64,000 nucleotides of DNA from Chelydra serpentina (GCA_037349315.1 JBAIAC010000001.1:40362001-40426000), one strand, 5' to 3'. Counted from the first letter of the stretch, positions 1-10,877 are shown. Notes: generated by a model not told the origin, from the letters alone. A program made the numbers and translations.

Positions 1-2150
1 CACCTCATTACTAGAGTGTCTGTGTTAATAGAGGTTTGGTAATGGAATAATGGCAGCACCAGTGTATGTTTTTATCATTGCAGATAATGTTTTAAAGTCT
101 GCACACCATTACAATATACAGTTGGTGTTCTCATTTGCTACACTCAGTGAATGTTGCAGTGTAACTCATCCCCCCCACCAATTTTGTACCTTGCCGAGTC
201 CAATTTTAGATTCATAACTCCTTATTTTTCTTAACCCCCTATTCAGAATGAGAGAGCAATTATGAACCCAAATAAGAAGAGCGACACTTCCTTCCTATCT
301 CCCTTTAAAGAGCTGAAAATGGACATGCCGTATTACTAGTTGTATGCTTCAAGAAATTAGAAAACAAAGAAAGAAAACATGACAGTAAGGGAAGTGGATG
401 ACACCCTAAAGTCATTCCATTTTAAAGTCTGAGGGTCAGGCTTCAACCGAGCTACAGTTATTCATACCATCTGGTCTGTAACAGTTATACTTCATGGGCC
501 AGATCCTCAGCTGGGGTAAACGAATAGCTTCATTGGCTAAAAATGTATCAACCAACTCATTCATTTGTACACAGTTCTTACAAATATTGTGGTCTAGATC
601 CTCAGCTGGCATAAAACAGTGGAGCTATGCCAGTGTACATCCGGCCCAAAATGCTTGTGTGAAATAAATAAATATAAATGATCTAGTTAATATATTTTTC
701 TGGATATAAATTACTACCCCTCTCCCAATATTTAATCTAATGCAATATGTATTTTCTCCAGAACCCAATTCAAAACCATTTGTATTTTATTTAACATTGG
801 GAACATGAGATGGTGTCAATAAATATTTTAAGATTGGGGGGGAGGGGAGAAGTTTGAAGAACAAAGGATATTTCTGTCAGAGCGAGGGTGCAGGTGGGAA
901 CCTTTCAGGAGCCCATTGTCAGACTTCACGTTGGTGCAGATCGCAGAAATGTAACCAAGTTGGTGTTCTGTGCATAGATATAACCTCGCAGAAGCAGGCT
1001 AGCCACTTTCCAGCTCCTACTGTGTATGATTGGTGTGACAGTCACATCTCACTGCCACTGGCTCTTGTTATGCAACGTGACCCCTCTCTGTTTCTCAGAT
1101 GAGTACTCTGAAATAAATCACAAATGGCAACATCAAGGCAAAGACAATGTACAGTAGAGAATGAAAGCAGCCAACACTAAAAACACTCCCCCAAACAATT
1201 CCCTACCGTATTTGCCTGTGGCACATCAGATCTTCTTAATTGCCCCAGGAGTATGTAAAATACAATCTCTTCCTACGTCAGATTTGCCATGTGTGGTTCC
1301 TTTAAATAGTAAAATAACCACAGGTCTGTAGATGCAGCATTGCCTCCCTGTTTCCTTTTTTCAGTACTGTGTGAAATCACAGTCTGAGGTGCACACATGC
1401 TGAGATTTGAGCACCTAACTCTTTGAAAATTTCCATCCTCTGCTAATAAAATACCGAAGTGGCTCACTCCACATATTTTATGGGAAAACAAAGAATGTTC
1501 TACCATAATATCTCTGTCATGCTCTTTGGAGATAATTGTTAAACATCCCACTACATTCAGCCTATGGCAAGAAGGAAGGAATTGCTTTGTATGTGGTTTA
1601 ACCCTCGGCTCAGAGACTTGAGGACAATTGTATTAGAACATGAAGCCATACATATTGTTAAGTGTGGTATGTATCCAGTACATAAACTCACTCCCGAAAG
1701 ACCTCTTTTGTAGCTAATTACTGAAAGGGTTTCAGGGAATGCTAAATGATGTGTATGGACATTTTATTCTGTACAGAAACTGAACCAGCCATTACATGAG
1801 AAAAAAGAAAACTGAGCAAAGCATACTACTCATCCTATATTACTCAGGAAACTCAACCAACAAGGAAAAGTAGAAGACATATATAGCTTTATAGAGTACT
1901 GTATGCTGAGAAGTGTAGTAAGGGTCAAACATTAATTTTTATCCACTGTCCCCTCGTATATGGATCCTGCTTTGTACCTTCCCCTTTGAAATCTCAAATA
2001 GTGTCAATTAAATCTCACAACACCCAGACACACTGTTGCACTTATGTGATGTGCTGCACAATGATCGCCCCACTGCCCCATGCAGGCGTCACAAACTCTC
2101 TACCTATACACGGATCAGCATAACCCTGGCCATACTGTCCTCAAGCTCCT
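1..2150. other. AT-rich non-coding DNA, no gene seen
   Basis: No open frame here looks like a protein, and no RNA gene or intact mobile element is recognised. The one structure noted is a pair of direct repeats of agatcctcagctgg at 501-514 and 596-609. The second copy ends in sequence resembling the complement of the first repeat's start (ccggccca at its right end). This looks like a decayed ancient repeat of the kind with 'agatcctcagctgg' ends that is common in reptile DNA. Confidence 0.6.
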
Positions 2151-2191
2151 TTCAGTGAGTCACTGCCCAGCCCATTGGCATCACCCAGCCT

Positions 2192-2760
2192 ATGGCCTCC
2201 AACGTACTATTACCGTTCCTGAGAGCCATCATTGACCACATGGGAGAACACATCCGGTTGCCCTCCAAGCCTGCCACCCTGAGGGGAAACATGCTAGATT
2301 CCTGCCAGATTGACGCCTTCCCACATGTGCTAGGCATTCTGGACAGCACAGATGTGAGTATCAGAAAACCAGAGCACAAGGCAAATGTCTACATCAACAG
2401 ACGCTGGACTTCTGCCATGAACGCGATGGCCATCTCCAATGCACAGCTGATTTTCATGGATGTCATGGTGAAGTACCCAGGGCTGTGTCATGATGCATAC
2501 ACATGGTTGCAATCTAGGCTGTGCGACATGTTTGCTTGGGAGAGTTCTCCTGGGGGTGGCTGCTAGGTAAGACTCAGACCACTTCCCCTCCCTTACTCCC
2601 ATACACATACATTCCACCCACATCCAAGCTGTACACACCACTAGCCACCACTTCCCACCCAACGCTGCAATTGCTACCATAAACATGTGCCCCACACAGG
2701 TAACAGGATATCCTCTTGGACTACACTTTCTCACACCCATCATCAACCCACACGCCTTCC
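2192..2760 (+). pseudogene. PIF/Harbinger (HARBI1-like) transposase, broken, with apparent intron
   Basis: This is a remnant of a DDE transposase of the PIF/Harbinger superfamily, which inserts DNA transposons at 3-bp TWA targets. An open stretch at 2192-2566 carries the family order: FPHVLGILDSTD (first catalytic Asp region), VYINRRW, then KYPGLCHDAYTW (second Asp region). The next conserved block, GYPLGLHFLTP, appears at about 2706-2740 in another frame. Between them, 2567-2699 begins GTAAG and ends CACACAG. Joining across it puts Trp-Leu-Leu-Gly next to the GYPL block, as the family has it, except for a frameshift just upstream and about 2 bp lost just downstream. The N-terminal part and the third acidic residue are missing, so it is not functional. 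Family assignment is secure; the intron reading is an inference. Confidence 0.85.
2567..2699 (+). other. Apparent 133-bp GT-AG intron in the Harbinger remnant
   Basis: The segment starts GTAAGAC and ends CCCCACACAG, is pyrimidine-rich before the acceptor, and lies exactly between two neighbouring conserved blocks of the transposase. Introns are known in PIF/Harbinger transposase genes. A chance insertion with intron-like ends cannot be excluded. Confidence 0.55.
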
Positions 2761-4570
2761 CCACATATGGACCCTGCTCTCTCCTGCTCCCTACAAAGTC
2801 TCCACTTCTTAATATCATCCAGTCCTCGTCCGTGCCCTCCCAGGGCTTTAGCCTCCCCCGGCAGCTGCTCCCAATGCCTGTCCGAAGCAGTCAAGCTCAG
2901 TTCCTGAGCCCAGCCACAGCATGGGCAGCCACAAAGATGTTTATGGCCTGGACTTCATCTTCTGAAAAATGTGGCCTATGTTGCCCATCCCACCCCGCAT
3001 GGCCAGTGTCTGCTCCCTCACTCTGGGTCCTGGTACTTTTTGATGCTGGTATACAGACTGAATGGGACCCAGGCTCCAGCTTTTCTCAAAAGTGATGTTG
3101 TTTATTGACTTCATGATCCCGTGCATCTGTGTGCTGCTGAAACCTGATCCTCCCCTTGGCATACCCAAGACCAGCTTCCTGGGTGCAACTGAGCAGCTCT
3201 CTCTGACCTAGCCCCCTACGTAGTTGCTGCACTAACCCTTTGTTTGGACATATGTCTGTCTCTGAAGCCAGGGTCTGGCAGCATACCAGCCCAACCGCTG
3301 GAGCTGGCCGCTGGCTTGCACAGCAAACAGCAGCTGGCCCTGAGCCCGGCAGGGTGCTCTGACAGGGAGGAGTGGGGAGAATTACCCAAGCCCAGGAATT
3401 TTGAATCGAGGATTGCGTCTCTGTGGAGGGCTGGGACGTGGGGGGATCCCACTTCCCAATACAGGTCTGTGTGTTCCCACAGTCTCTTACCCTTTTCTCC
3501 CGTTGCATTTGGCCCTGGTGGAGTGGTAGGATTCCCTCACTGGGCTAGGTGAGGGATGGACTGTCCCAGGGTGGCTGTTGCTCTTGTGTCTGGCAGTGAG
3601 ATTCCTGTTCTTGGGTGGGTGGGTAGAAGTGGAGAGTAGTGTGCTGTAGGGTATTCTGTTGTGGTGTCCTGTGGGAGCTATGAATTGGGAGGGTTGGGGA
3701 GCACAGTACAGGTGGAAGTGTTGTCTGGTGGGTGTTGTTTTGGAGAGTGGCCGGGCAGGGCGGGGGGAGACAGGAGCCGGTCTGTGCTGTCTTCCCTGAT
3801 AGACAAAGGCAACTGTGTGGTCCCAGAGTGTGTGTGTGTTTCAATGGAAGATTTGATTTTGATGGATCTGATTTTTTTTTTCAATGGCCAGCTGGCACCC
3901 TCGCATGCATGTGGATCACCATGTCCTCTAGGGAAGTGACAGCTCCCATGATAGAAGACTGCTTCTCTCCATGTGTGACTCTCCAACGGCTCTAATGCAT
4001 AAACCCACACATCCCCTGGTGTCAAGAGATGCAAGGCACTTCTGATGTTCTCTGGACTGTGATTTGTGCTTGAAGTGCCTTGGGTGGGGTCTGCCAGGTC
4101 ACTGAGCCATGGAAAAGGGATAAGGCATTGTGTATATGTGTGTGTAGAAGTGCAGCACAGCTCCCCTGGCACTTCCCCTTGGTTGCTCCATCCTTTTCCC
4201 CTGTGTCTAAGATCACATGTTCCTTGGGTGAGTTTGAATCCTTCCAAAGCACCATCGGTGGAGTCTTTTGCCTCCACAGCCAGTGTTTTGGAGGACATGT
4301 GCTAGGTGCCTGCTGTCCCATGTAGATACTGCAGGTCGAGTGAAATGGTGGTTTCTGAGAGCAGTAGGAGTCTCCTGAGTCTGTGTTAGCCCTTTCATGG
4401 CTTAAGAAAGCACTTTTTAGGGGGTTCTGTACATCTCCTTGTGCTTTCAACGTGACAAGCTCCTTAGAGCTGACGTTCAGAGAGTCAGTTGTTCTGCTTG
4501 CCCATCAGAGTTGTGGTCTGCCAGCTCCAAGGCTTCCATGCATGGGCTTTGCTGAGTCTCCAGCCTTGCT
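2761..4570. other. Non-coding DNA downstream of the Harbinger remnant
   Basis: No product is recognised. Several open frames of 80-206 codons overlap each other on both strands and have none of the features of real proteins. The stretch could include the rest of the Harbinger element, whose second gene encodes a Myb-like protein, but I could not identify that protein or the terminal inverted repeats. Confidence 0.4.
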
Positions 4571-4572
4571 TG

Positions 4573-4670
4573 GGCAGATGGGCTCAGATCCTCAAAGGTA
4601 TTTACTCCTAACGTCCATTAACTCAATGAAAGTTAGGAGCCTACAGACCTTTCAGAAGCTGGTCCCTAAC
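4573..4670. repeat. Hairpin-type ancient repeat
   Basis: The sequence begins with the agatcctcaaaggtattta motif typical of a dispersed reptile repeat. It contains an inverted pair, ctcctaac at 4605-4612 and gttaggag at 4632-4639. It reads as a short MITE-like hairpin or the end of the larger repeat complex that follows. Confidence 0.5.
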
Positions 4671-5139
4671 CTCATCTGGTTTTCCTTAGACCATTGCTTG
4701 TAAGATGCCCATTCATTGTATAGGCGCCTCGGCGGCTCCAAGTTCAGGCTTTGAGCCCCTCTGTGCTGTATGTATTGGGGTATTTTGTTCGTTGGTTTGT
4801 TTTAGCCGGGTAACAGTTAGGCAGTGTGCCATTCTGCGCTGAAACTCATGCTTTTGAGCATTCAGGCTCATGGCTCCGATACGATTCACAAAAGCCAGCA
4901 TGCTAGGCAGGGGGCTGCCTATGCTACCCAGCGGGAAGTGCTGACAAGAGGGGTGTGTGCTAAACCCCGCCTCTCTCTCTCACAGAGATAGGCCTCTAAG
5001 GCCAGGCTGCAGAGCGGCACCTGCCTCTGCGTGCAGTTCTCACGAGGGAACCCCTCTGTGGAGTTGGGCTCCTATGTGATTTTTGCAAGAAGCAGCAGCA
5101 CAGCAGGAGGCAGGGGAGGAGCAGTAGCTCCTTCATAAC

Positions 5140-6000
5140 TTTTAGTCCCGAGGTTGGGATACTCACCTGGGATGTGGAAGACCCTTGTTCAAGTCCCGCC
5201 CTCGACCTGAGGGGAAGAAGAGACTTGAACAGGGATCTACCACCTCTCAAGTGAGTGCTCTAACCACTGGGTTATGGGATATTCTGATGTGGGGCTCCCT
5301 CTCTCTCTCTCTCCTGTTGAAGCTGTTGCACTGTGGATAAATAATTTAAGTGTCATTGGAGCAGGGACTGGACCCACCTCCTGGGTGAGTGCTCTAACCA
5401 CCACCAAGCTATAGCATCTTTCTTGTGCTTGTGTGTATACGTGCGCGCTCTCACTCTCTCTTGCCCAAATTACTCTTTCATTGTTTATTCACAGTGGAAC
5501 AGCTTCAATAGATGAGCTGGAGGGAGCCCCACATCAGAATATCCCATAGCCCAGTGGTTAGAGCACTCACCTGACCTCAGGTGGAGGCGAGAGATGAACT
5601 AGGGGTATCCCATCCTAGGGGAATATAATAACATCTGGTCTAAAAGTAGTGAGGGAGGTCCTCCTCCTTCCTCCCCTCACTCAGCTATTTTGTGTGAACT
5701 CACCTGAGGTGTCCGATTCAGAAGGCATGCTCAGAGAGTGCCTACCAGATCAGGCCCTGCATGCAATTTAGGTGTTCAGCAACCTGTCTTCACCTGGTAT
5801 GGGAATTGCTCTGGGGCTTAGGTGCCCAGACGCCTGGAGTGAGGCAGCAGTGTGGATGCTCAGAGGCAGAAACAGATGCCCGGGGAACTTTTACTGCAAC
5901 AATGGAGGTGCCAAGTATATTGCGTGGCCTACAGGGTTCAGTAGCAGTTTTATAATTCATGGTGAAGCTTAAAACTGGGATTTAGATGCCTAACCCCCAG
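5140..6000. repeat. Fold-back repeat complex with 'gagcactcacctg' arms
   Basis: Two arms face each other. The left (about 5225-5345) contains gtgagtgctctaaccactgg and then gatattctgatgtggggctcc. The right (about 5485-5580) contains the reverse complement order, ggagccccacatcagaatatc and then cccagtggttagagcactcac. A third related block, gtgagtgctctaaccaccac, lies at about 5381-5400, and (CT)n runs sit between the arms. The phrase 'agtggttagagcactcacctg' resembles a tRNA A-box, but no full cloverleaf is present. Related pieces occur at 16600-16760 and 47030-47110. The class of the element is not certain. Confidence 0.6.
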
Positions 6001-6002
6001 AC

Positions 6003-6110
6003 TGAGGCCTCAGTGATTTGGCCAAAGGCACACAGCAACTCAATGTGTGAGCCAGGAATAGAGCACAATCTCGCCTAACTCCCAGGTATGAGTCACAGTT
6101 TCCTCCCTAG
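6003..6110 (+). repeat. MIR/L2-like short repeat fragment
   Basis: The order 'gatttggccaaaggcacacagcaa ... gagccaggaatagag' matches the ttgcccaaggtcacacagc ... gagccaggaatagaacccagg signature shared by MIR and L2-type 3' regions. A better copy is at 51852-52125. Confidence 0.5.
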
Positions 6111-6177
6111 TTTTCCACTTAGCCCTGCAATCTAGAGCAGTAGCAGATTACACCCTCTTCCACACTAGCTCATCTAT

Positions 6178-6360
6178 GGGGGGAGGGATAGCTCAGTGGT
6201 TTGAGCATTGGCCTGCTAAACCCAGGGTTGTGAGTTCAATCCTTGAGGGGGCCATTTAGGGATCTGGGGCAAAAATTGGGGATTGGTCCTGCTTTGAGCA
6301 GGGGGTTGGACTAGATGACCTTCTAAGGTCCCTTCCAACCCTGATATTCTATGATTCTAT
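6178..6360 (+). mobile_element. tRNA-derived turtle SINE with CR1-like tail
   Basis: The head is tRNA-like. An A box (tagctcagtgg, 6189-6199) and a B box (ggttgtgagttcaatcc, 6226-6242) have the usual Pol III promoter spacing. The body leads into ggttggactagatgacctt, then aaggtcccttccaaccctg, and ends in the short repeat attctatgattctat. That tail matches the 3' end of the CR1 copy in this window (34690-34746), which explains how a non-coding SINE can be copied by the CR1 reverse transcriptase. It is close to full length. This is the turtle/tortoise Pol III SINE layout and is the main evidence for the organism. Confidence 0.93.
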
Positions 6361-7059
6361 GCTGGCCAGCACATCGCAGAGAGGGACTGAGTGAAGGTTC
6401 CACCCATATCCCAACCCTGCCTGCCCACCTGCGCAGGATGAGAAGTAGCATTCACAAAGGCTGCTCTCCCCTCTCTCTTGGGACCCATAGAGCACATGGA
6501 GCGAGGGGGTCAGTTATGCCCTCTGAGTCCCTTTCACAGGCATAAATGGCAAGGGGCAGTTTTACCCGTTCTTTGTATTTGCTCAAAAAAATACTTTTCA
6601 GAAGAAAGCCTATTTCTAATCTTTCTAGACACCAGGATATTTCTATAATTAATTCCATAATAAACTGGAAGCAGGGGAACTCTTTGGAGAAAAATTCAGA
6701 TGTGTCCAATTGTGAATGAGGCATCCAAACACATTTCTGTGTTTCGACCAATTTCATACCAAATTCAAAAATCTTTCTCAACTGAATTACTCCAGTTTTA
6801 CATCAGAGTAACTGCCAAAATCAGAGGTTAAACCTGCTTTTCAAGAACATCCTCCTTGCCTTTCAGTGATCAAAGGAGGAAAGCTCAGCCACCAGGAGAG
6901 AGCGGGCAGGTGGCGGGAGGGGACGGACGGGAGGGGCTGGTAGCATATGGGCAATGTTTGCAGATGTGGCCTGGGTGGAACCACGCAAGATGGCGACAAC
7001 ATGTTTTCAGATCCACTTCTGCAAACTTTGAAGGCAGCCCGAGTCCAAGGCCAGGGGCA
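6361..7059. other. Non-coding DNA, no feature recognised
   Basis: I see no gene or recognisable repeat between the SINE and the next insertion. Composition shifts from AT-rich to GC-rich towards the right end. Confidence 0.5.
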
Positions 7060-7067
7060 GGCAGCAG

Positions 7068-8058
7068 CAGTAGCGTAGCCAGGTCTTGAGCGCAGGGGGA
7101 GCAGCGGCGCTATAAAAAGGCGCCTCCCGCTCCCCTTGTACTCACCCTGCAGTGCTTTAAAGGGCCCGGGGCTCCAGCCGCTGCGGAGCCCCGGGCCCTT
7201 TAAAGCGCCACCGCCGGAGCTCCAGCAGTGGGACTCTGGCGGCGCTTTAAAAGCCCTGCGGCTCCCCGCAGCGGCAGGAGCCGCTGGCAGGGCTGGCGCG
7301 CCCACTAGGCGACCCTAGGCGGTCGCCTAGGGTGCCAAGATTTGGGGGCAGCAGGCAGCTGCCCGCTGCTGAGCGGAGAGACAAGGGGCGGCTTGCTGCG
7401 GCTGCCCGCTGCCTCCCCGCTGAGCTGGGAGACAAGGGGCGGCTCGCCAGGGCTGCCCCTTGTCCCCCCGCTCAGCAGCTGAGCAGAGAGACAAGGGGCG
7501 GCTCGCCAGGGCTGCCCCTTGTCCCCCCGCTCAGCAGCTGAGCAGAGAGACATGGGGCAGCTTGCCATGGCTGCTCCTTGTCTCCCCGCTCAGCGGCTAA
7601 GCAGAGAGACAAGGGGCGGCTTGCTGCGGCTGCCCCTTGTCTCCCTGCTGAGCTGCTGAGCGGGGAGACAAAGGGTGGCTTGCTGCGGCTGCCCTCTGCC
7701 TCCCCGCTGAGCTGGGAGACAAGGGGCAGCTCGCCGGGGCTGCCCCTTGTCTCGTTGCTGAGTGGAGCGACAAGAGGCGACTTGCTGCGGCTGCCCCTTG
7801 TCTCTTCGCTGAGTTGCTGAGCGGGGAGACAAGGGGCGACTTGCTGCGGCTGGAGCCGTGGGCCTTTTAAAGCACCACCCCCCCCCCTCCTCCGGCTCTG
7901 GCAGCAGGGCTGGGGGAGCGCTTTAAGAGGCCCCTGGCTCCCCACAGTGGCAGGAGCCGCGGGCCTTTTAAAGCGCCGCCAAAGCGAGGCTCTGGCGGCG
8001 CCTTAGCGCCGCTTTTCCTTATAGGGGGAGCGGCCGCTCCCCTGCAGCTAGGCTACTG
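7068..8058. mobile_element. hAT-like non-autonomous DNA element (991 bp)
   Basis: The ends are inverted (cagtagcgtagcc at left, ggctactg at right) and are flanked by identical 8-bp direct repeats, ggcagcag, at 7060-7067 and 8059-8066. An 8-bp duplication is the hAT hallmark. No transposase is encoded. The interior is very GC-rich and full of inverted 'gggcccggggctcc' and 'ccctttaaag' blocks, plus a palindromic minisatellite (7366-7850). The GC content would mimic a CpG island. The element at 37863-38372 carries similar interior blocks. Confidence 0.85.
7366..7850. repeat. Palindromic minisatellite inside the hAT-like element
   Basis: Eight or so degenerate units of roughly 55-65 bp follow each other. 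Each has the order gctgagcggggagacaagg, ggcggcttgctgcggctgc, then cccttgtctccccgctcag, so a unit can fold on itself. Neighbouring units are not identical. Open frames crossing this stretch on both strands are artefacts of the repeat. Confidence 0.8.
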
Positions 8059-8066
8059 GGCAGCAG

Positions 8067-8477
8067 GCCAGGGAGAGGAGGGCGGGGGAGCCAGGCCACC
8101 TACTCAGCCAAGGCAGAAAGGGGAATTGAGCCACCCCCATCTCCCCTCAGCAGAGAGGGTTGCTGAAAAGTGAAAAACAATGCAAATGATGAGCCTCCAA
8201 AGGGTGGTGACCTGCATCTGACATTCAGCCTCCCCAATCCTCTTCTATCCACTACCCATGGCACTGAAGGACTTCAACACAGCAAAACAGCTGCTGTTCC
8301 ATTGCCCAGGTGGTGGAAACCAGGCAGAGAGAGGCTGTTCAGGGGGATTCTGCACTCCCTTGGTGCTACAGACCAGGGCTCCAACTTAAGTCTTTTGTAG
8401 GAGTGCAGAGCGAGCTTGGACGTGGCTTTAAGAGTGAGTCATAGTAAATAGGTTTGTAATCTACAAAGATCCACTAA
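8067..8477. other. Non-coding spacer, nothing recognised
   Basis: Between the two hAT-like elements I find no gene, RNA or repeat I can name. Confidence 0.5.
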
Positions 8478-8485
8478 ACCCTGTG

Positions 8486-8673
8486 CAGGGCCAGCTCCAG
8501 GCACCAGCACAGGAAGCGTTTCTGCGGGAGGTCCTCCGGTCCCATGGTTTCAGCGGCAATTTGGCCGCAGAAACGCCGCCGAATCCGTGGGACCAGGGAC
8601 CGCCCACAGGCGAGCCACCAAAGGCCACCTGACTGCCGTGCTTGGGGCGGCAAAATTCATAGAGCCGCTCCTG
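8486..8673. mobile_element. hAT-like MITE (188 bp)
   Basis: The ends are cagggccagctccagg and agagccgctcctg, flanked by identical 8-bp repeats accctgtg (8478-8485 and 8674-8681). The interior is self-complementary around 'gtttctgcgg...ccgcagaaac'. No coding capacity. Confidence 0.88.
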
Positions 8674-8681
8674 ACCCTGTG

Positions 8682-10870
8682 TAATGGGAAGGGAGCAGAT
8701 GTGGGTGCTACTGCATCCCATGATGTGTAGTAGCATCTGCATTAATGTTCCTCGCCATGAGCAGGAGATTTCCCAGACATCCACCCCTGGGGGAGAAATT
8801 CCTGCATAATACCCCCATAGCTGGGCTTCTCTAGGAGTCCAGAATTTGGTCATTTGATAACAACTTTTGTGTTAAAGATGGCACTGAGTGGGATTGAAGA
8901 TGCCGACTCAGTACATTTATGCTGAGCATTTCATGTGCCTTAAAATAAATTCAGAAAGCTCGCAGAGTTTTATTTCTCAGTGGGGAATAGAGATGGCACA
9001 AGCCTGTAGGATATGATGAATGTTAGCAATGTAAACAACTTAAGCATCTAATGTCGTTTGAAAATCCATTTGCAGATTTTCATGCTTAGGCTGTGCGCAG
9101 CCAAGATTTCAAGTGCCTGTCTTCCCTACTCCACCTGCTGTAGTAAATATCTTTGAAACTATTAGTAATTAAACAGAAAAAGACGAAATATGTCTGGTCC
9201 TCAAAAAAATGTCTGGTCCTTTCATTACCTATGAAATGTGACAGCATAAATTTAGAAAAGTCCAGCTTCTCTGTTACAATAGGAATGATCATGAGTGCAC
9301 AACTTTGTCACAAAAGTTCAAGAATCCATGGTACTCGATATGGAAAAGATGATCACTCAGAACAGATGAGATAACTAGCATTACAAGCTAACCATGTCAG
9401 ATGTTCCATATGCCACTATATGAACCAAAAGAGATTCCCAGAGACTGGTCATTATTTATGTTTCAGTGAATATGGGCTAGATTGTCTCTTAGGCAGAGCC
9501 ACACTCAAGAGGTAGAATGTAAATTTGAGGACTCCAAGAGTAGCCCAAGGAGCTGCTGACTGAGACACACACCCCTGAGACAGAACTCCTTCCCCTCATC
9601 CACATCCTTATTCCAGAAAATATTAATTTTCTCCTGGCCTATACCAGCAGCAAACGATGATACCCTCACACACGTTCAACTGGTACATTGCGGGAGGGGG
9701 AGCCACGGTTGGCTTATTACGTCAGAGACCAACTCTCTCCCCATGCCATACTGACATTTTACAGCAGGAGAGGTCCTCAAGTTGGAGCATTGTTGCTTGG
9801 GTCTGTGAAAACCCAACAGCTGAGGAATTTGCCCACTCCACCCTCCCCCCCCCGCCCACACACACAGTCCAAAATAACCTTTCGCTCATCTTTTCCTCAA
9901 GCATTTAAAAAAAGGGGGAAAGGTAGGGGAAACTGTAGTGGTGAGGAATTATAGGAACTGGAAGGGAATTTGAGATTTTTAACTGCCTGGGTTACTGGGG
10001 TTGGCTTATTTTAAATGACATCATTGCATTTAAAACATTCCTAAATATATGTTCAGGCTGCCTAGAATGTATTGAGATGCTCCGTTTTGAGCATTTCTAT
10101 AAATGTAGGTAATCACAAAATAAATAATGAATGTTATCTGATTTGAGAAAATGCACCGACCACTATATTTTTAAATTCATATTTGCTCATCTTTTTGTTC
10201 CTCCGTCACGCTCCAGCTTTATTACTGAACTTTTTATCCAAATGTATTCTTTTTTAGGGTTACTGGTTTGGATGTGTTTTTTTGTTTTTTTAAATCTGTT
10301 TCAGGTGTTAAATTATGTGGAATTTTATTTCCAGCTACTGGTGACTCTTCAGACATGTTTATGCTTTTAGGGTCTTGAACTGGAGCCCTGCTTCTGAACA
10401 CTTCTACCTGGCATTACATAAAAATGTGTGGCTATAAACATTCCAAAAGCAACATGACTAGCAAACTGACTACAACAAATAGAAGTGTTCAGCTTTTATA
10501 CCACACATATTCGAGCCTCTGTGCAAACATACGTCTAAAGGACTGCATAATCTCATTAAAATTAATGATACGAGGGTAATATTATTCACCATCAAAATGT
10601 CATACAACACTGTAATCAATTCATTTTAATGAAGCTGGCAAATATTTATTTTGTCTAACTGCATCCCATTTCTTTCTGAATGGGATAGAAAACTTTATAA
10701 GGAATACACTAGTATTGTATACAAATGATTAAGGGTGGGATTTCTGAAAGTACTCCGTGTTGGTCAAACCCTCTGCCCATTAAAGTCAATGGCAAATCTG
10801 CCATTAATGGGAATGGGAGCAAAGTTTGGCCAATACTGTGTGCTTTTGGAGATCCCATGCTAAACACACA
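8682..10870. other. AT-rich non-coding DNA, no gene seen
   Basis: No credible coding region. A weak inverted pair around 'cccattaaagtcaatggcaaatctgccattaatggg' (about 10775-10812) resembles the ancient reptile hairpin repeat built on 'cattgacttcaatgg'. Confidence 0.5.
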
Positions 10871-10877
10871 AAGTGTA

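Noticed and set aside
2567..2699. Host splice junctions of a domesticated HARBI1 gene
   Set aside because: The transposase blocks around it are frameshifted and the N-terminal part and third acidic residue are missing, so this is a dead element, not the conserved host gene.
3678..4298. 206-codon open frame on the minus strand
   Set aside because: No domain, poor complexity, overlapping frames on the opposite strand and no splice or family evidence.
6178..6255. Functional tRNA gene
   Set aside because: Only A- and B-box similarity is present, without a full cloverleaf, and the sequence continues into a SINE body and CR1-like tail.
7366..7850. Regular repeats that could suggest a CRISPR-like array
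   Set aside because: Units are degenerate, adjoining, palindromic and GC-rich with no unique spacers, lie inside a hAT-like element, and the genome is vertebrate.
7472..7945. 157-codon open frame on the minus strand
   Set aside because: It crosses the minisatellite; overlapping frames of similar length exist on the other strand, as expected from repeat composition.
7068..8058. CpG-island promoter of a host gene
   Set aside because: The GC-rich block is bounded exactly by target duplications of a mobile element, and no exon follows.
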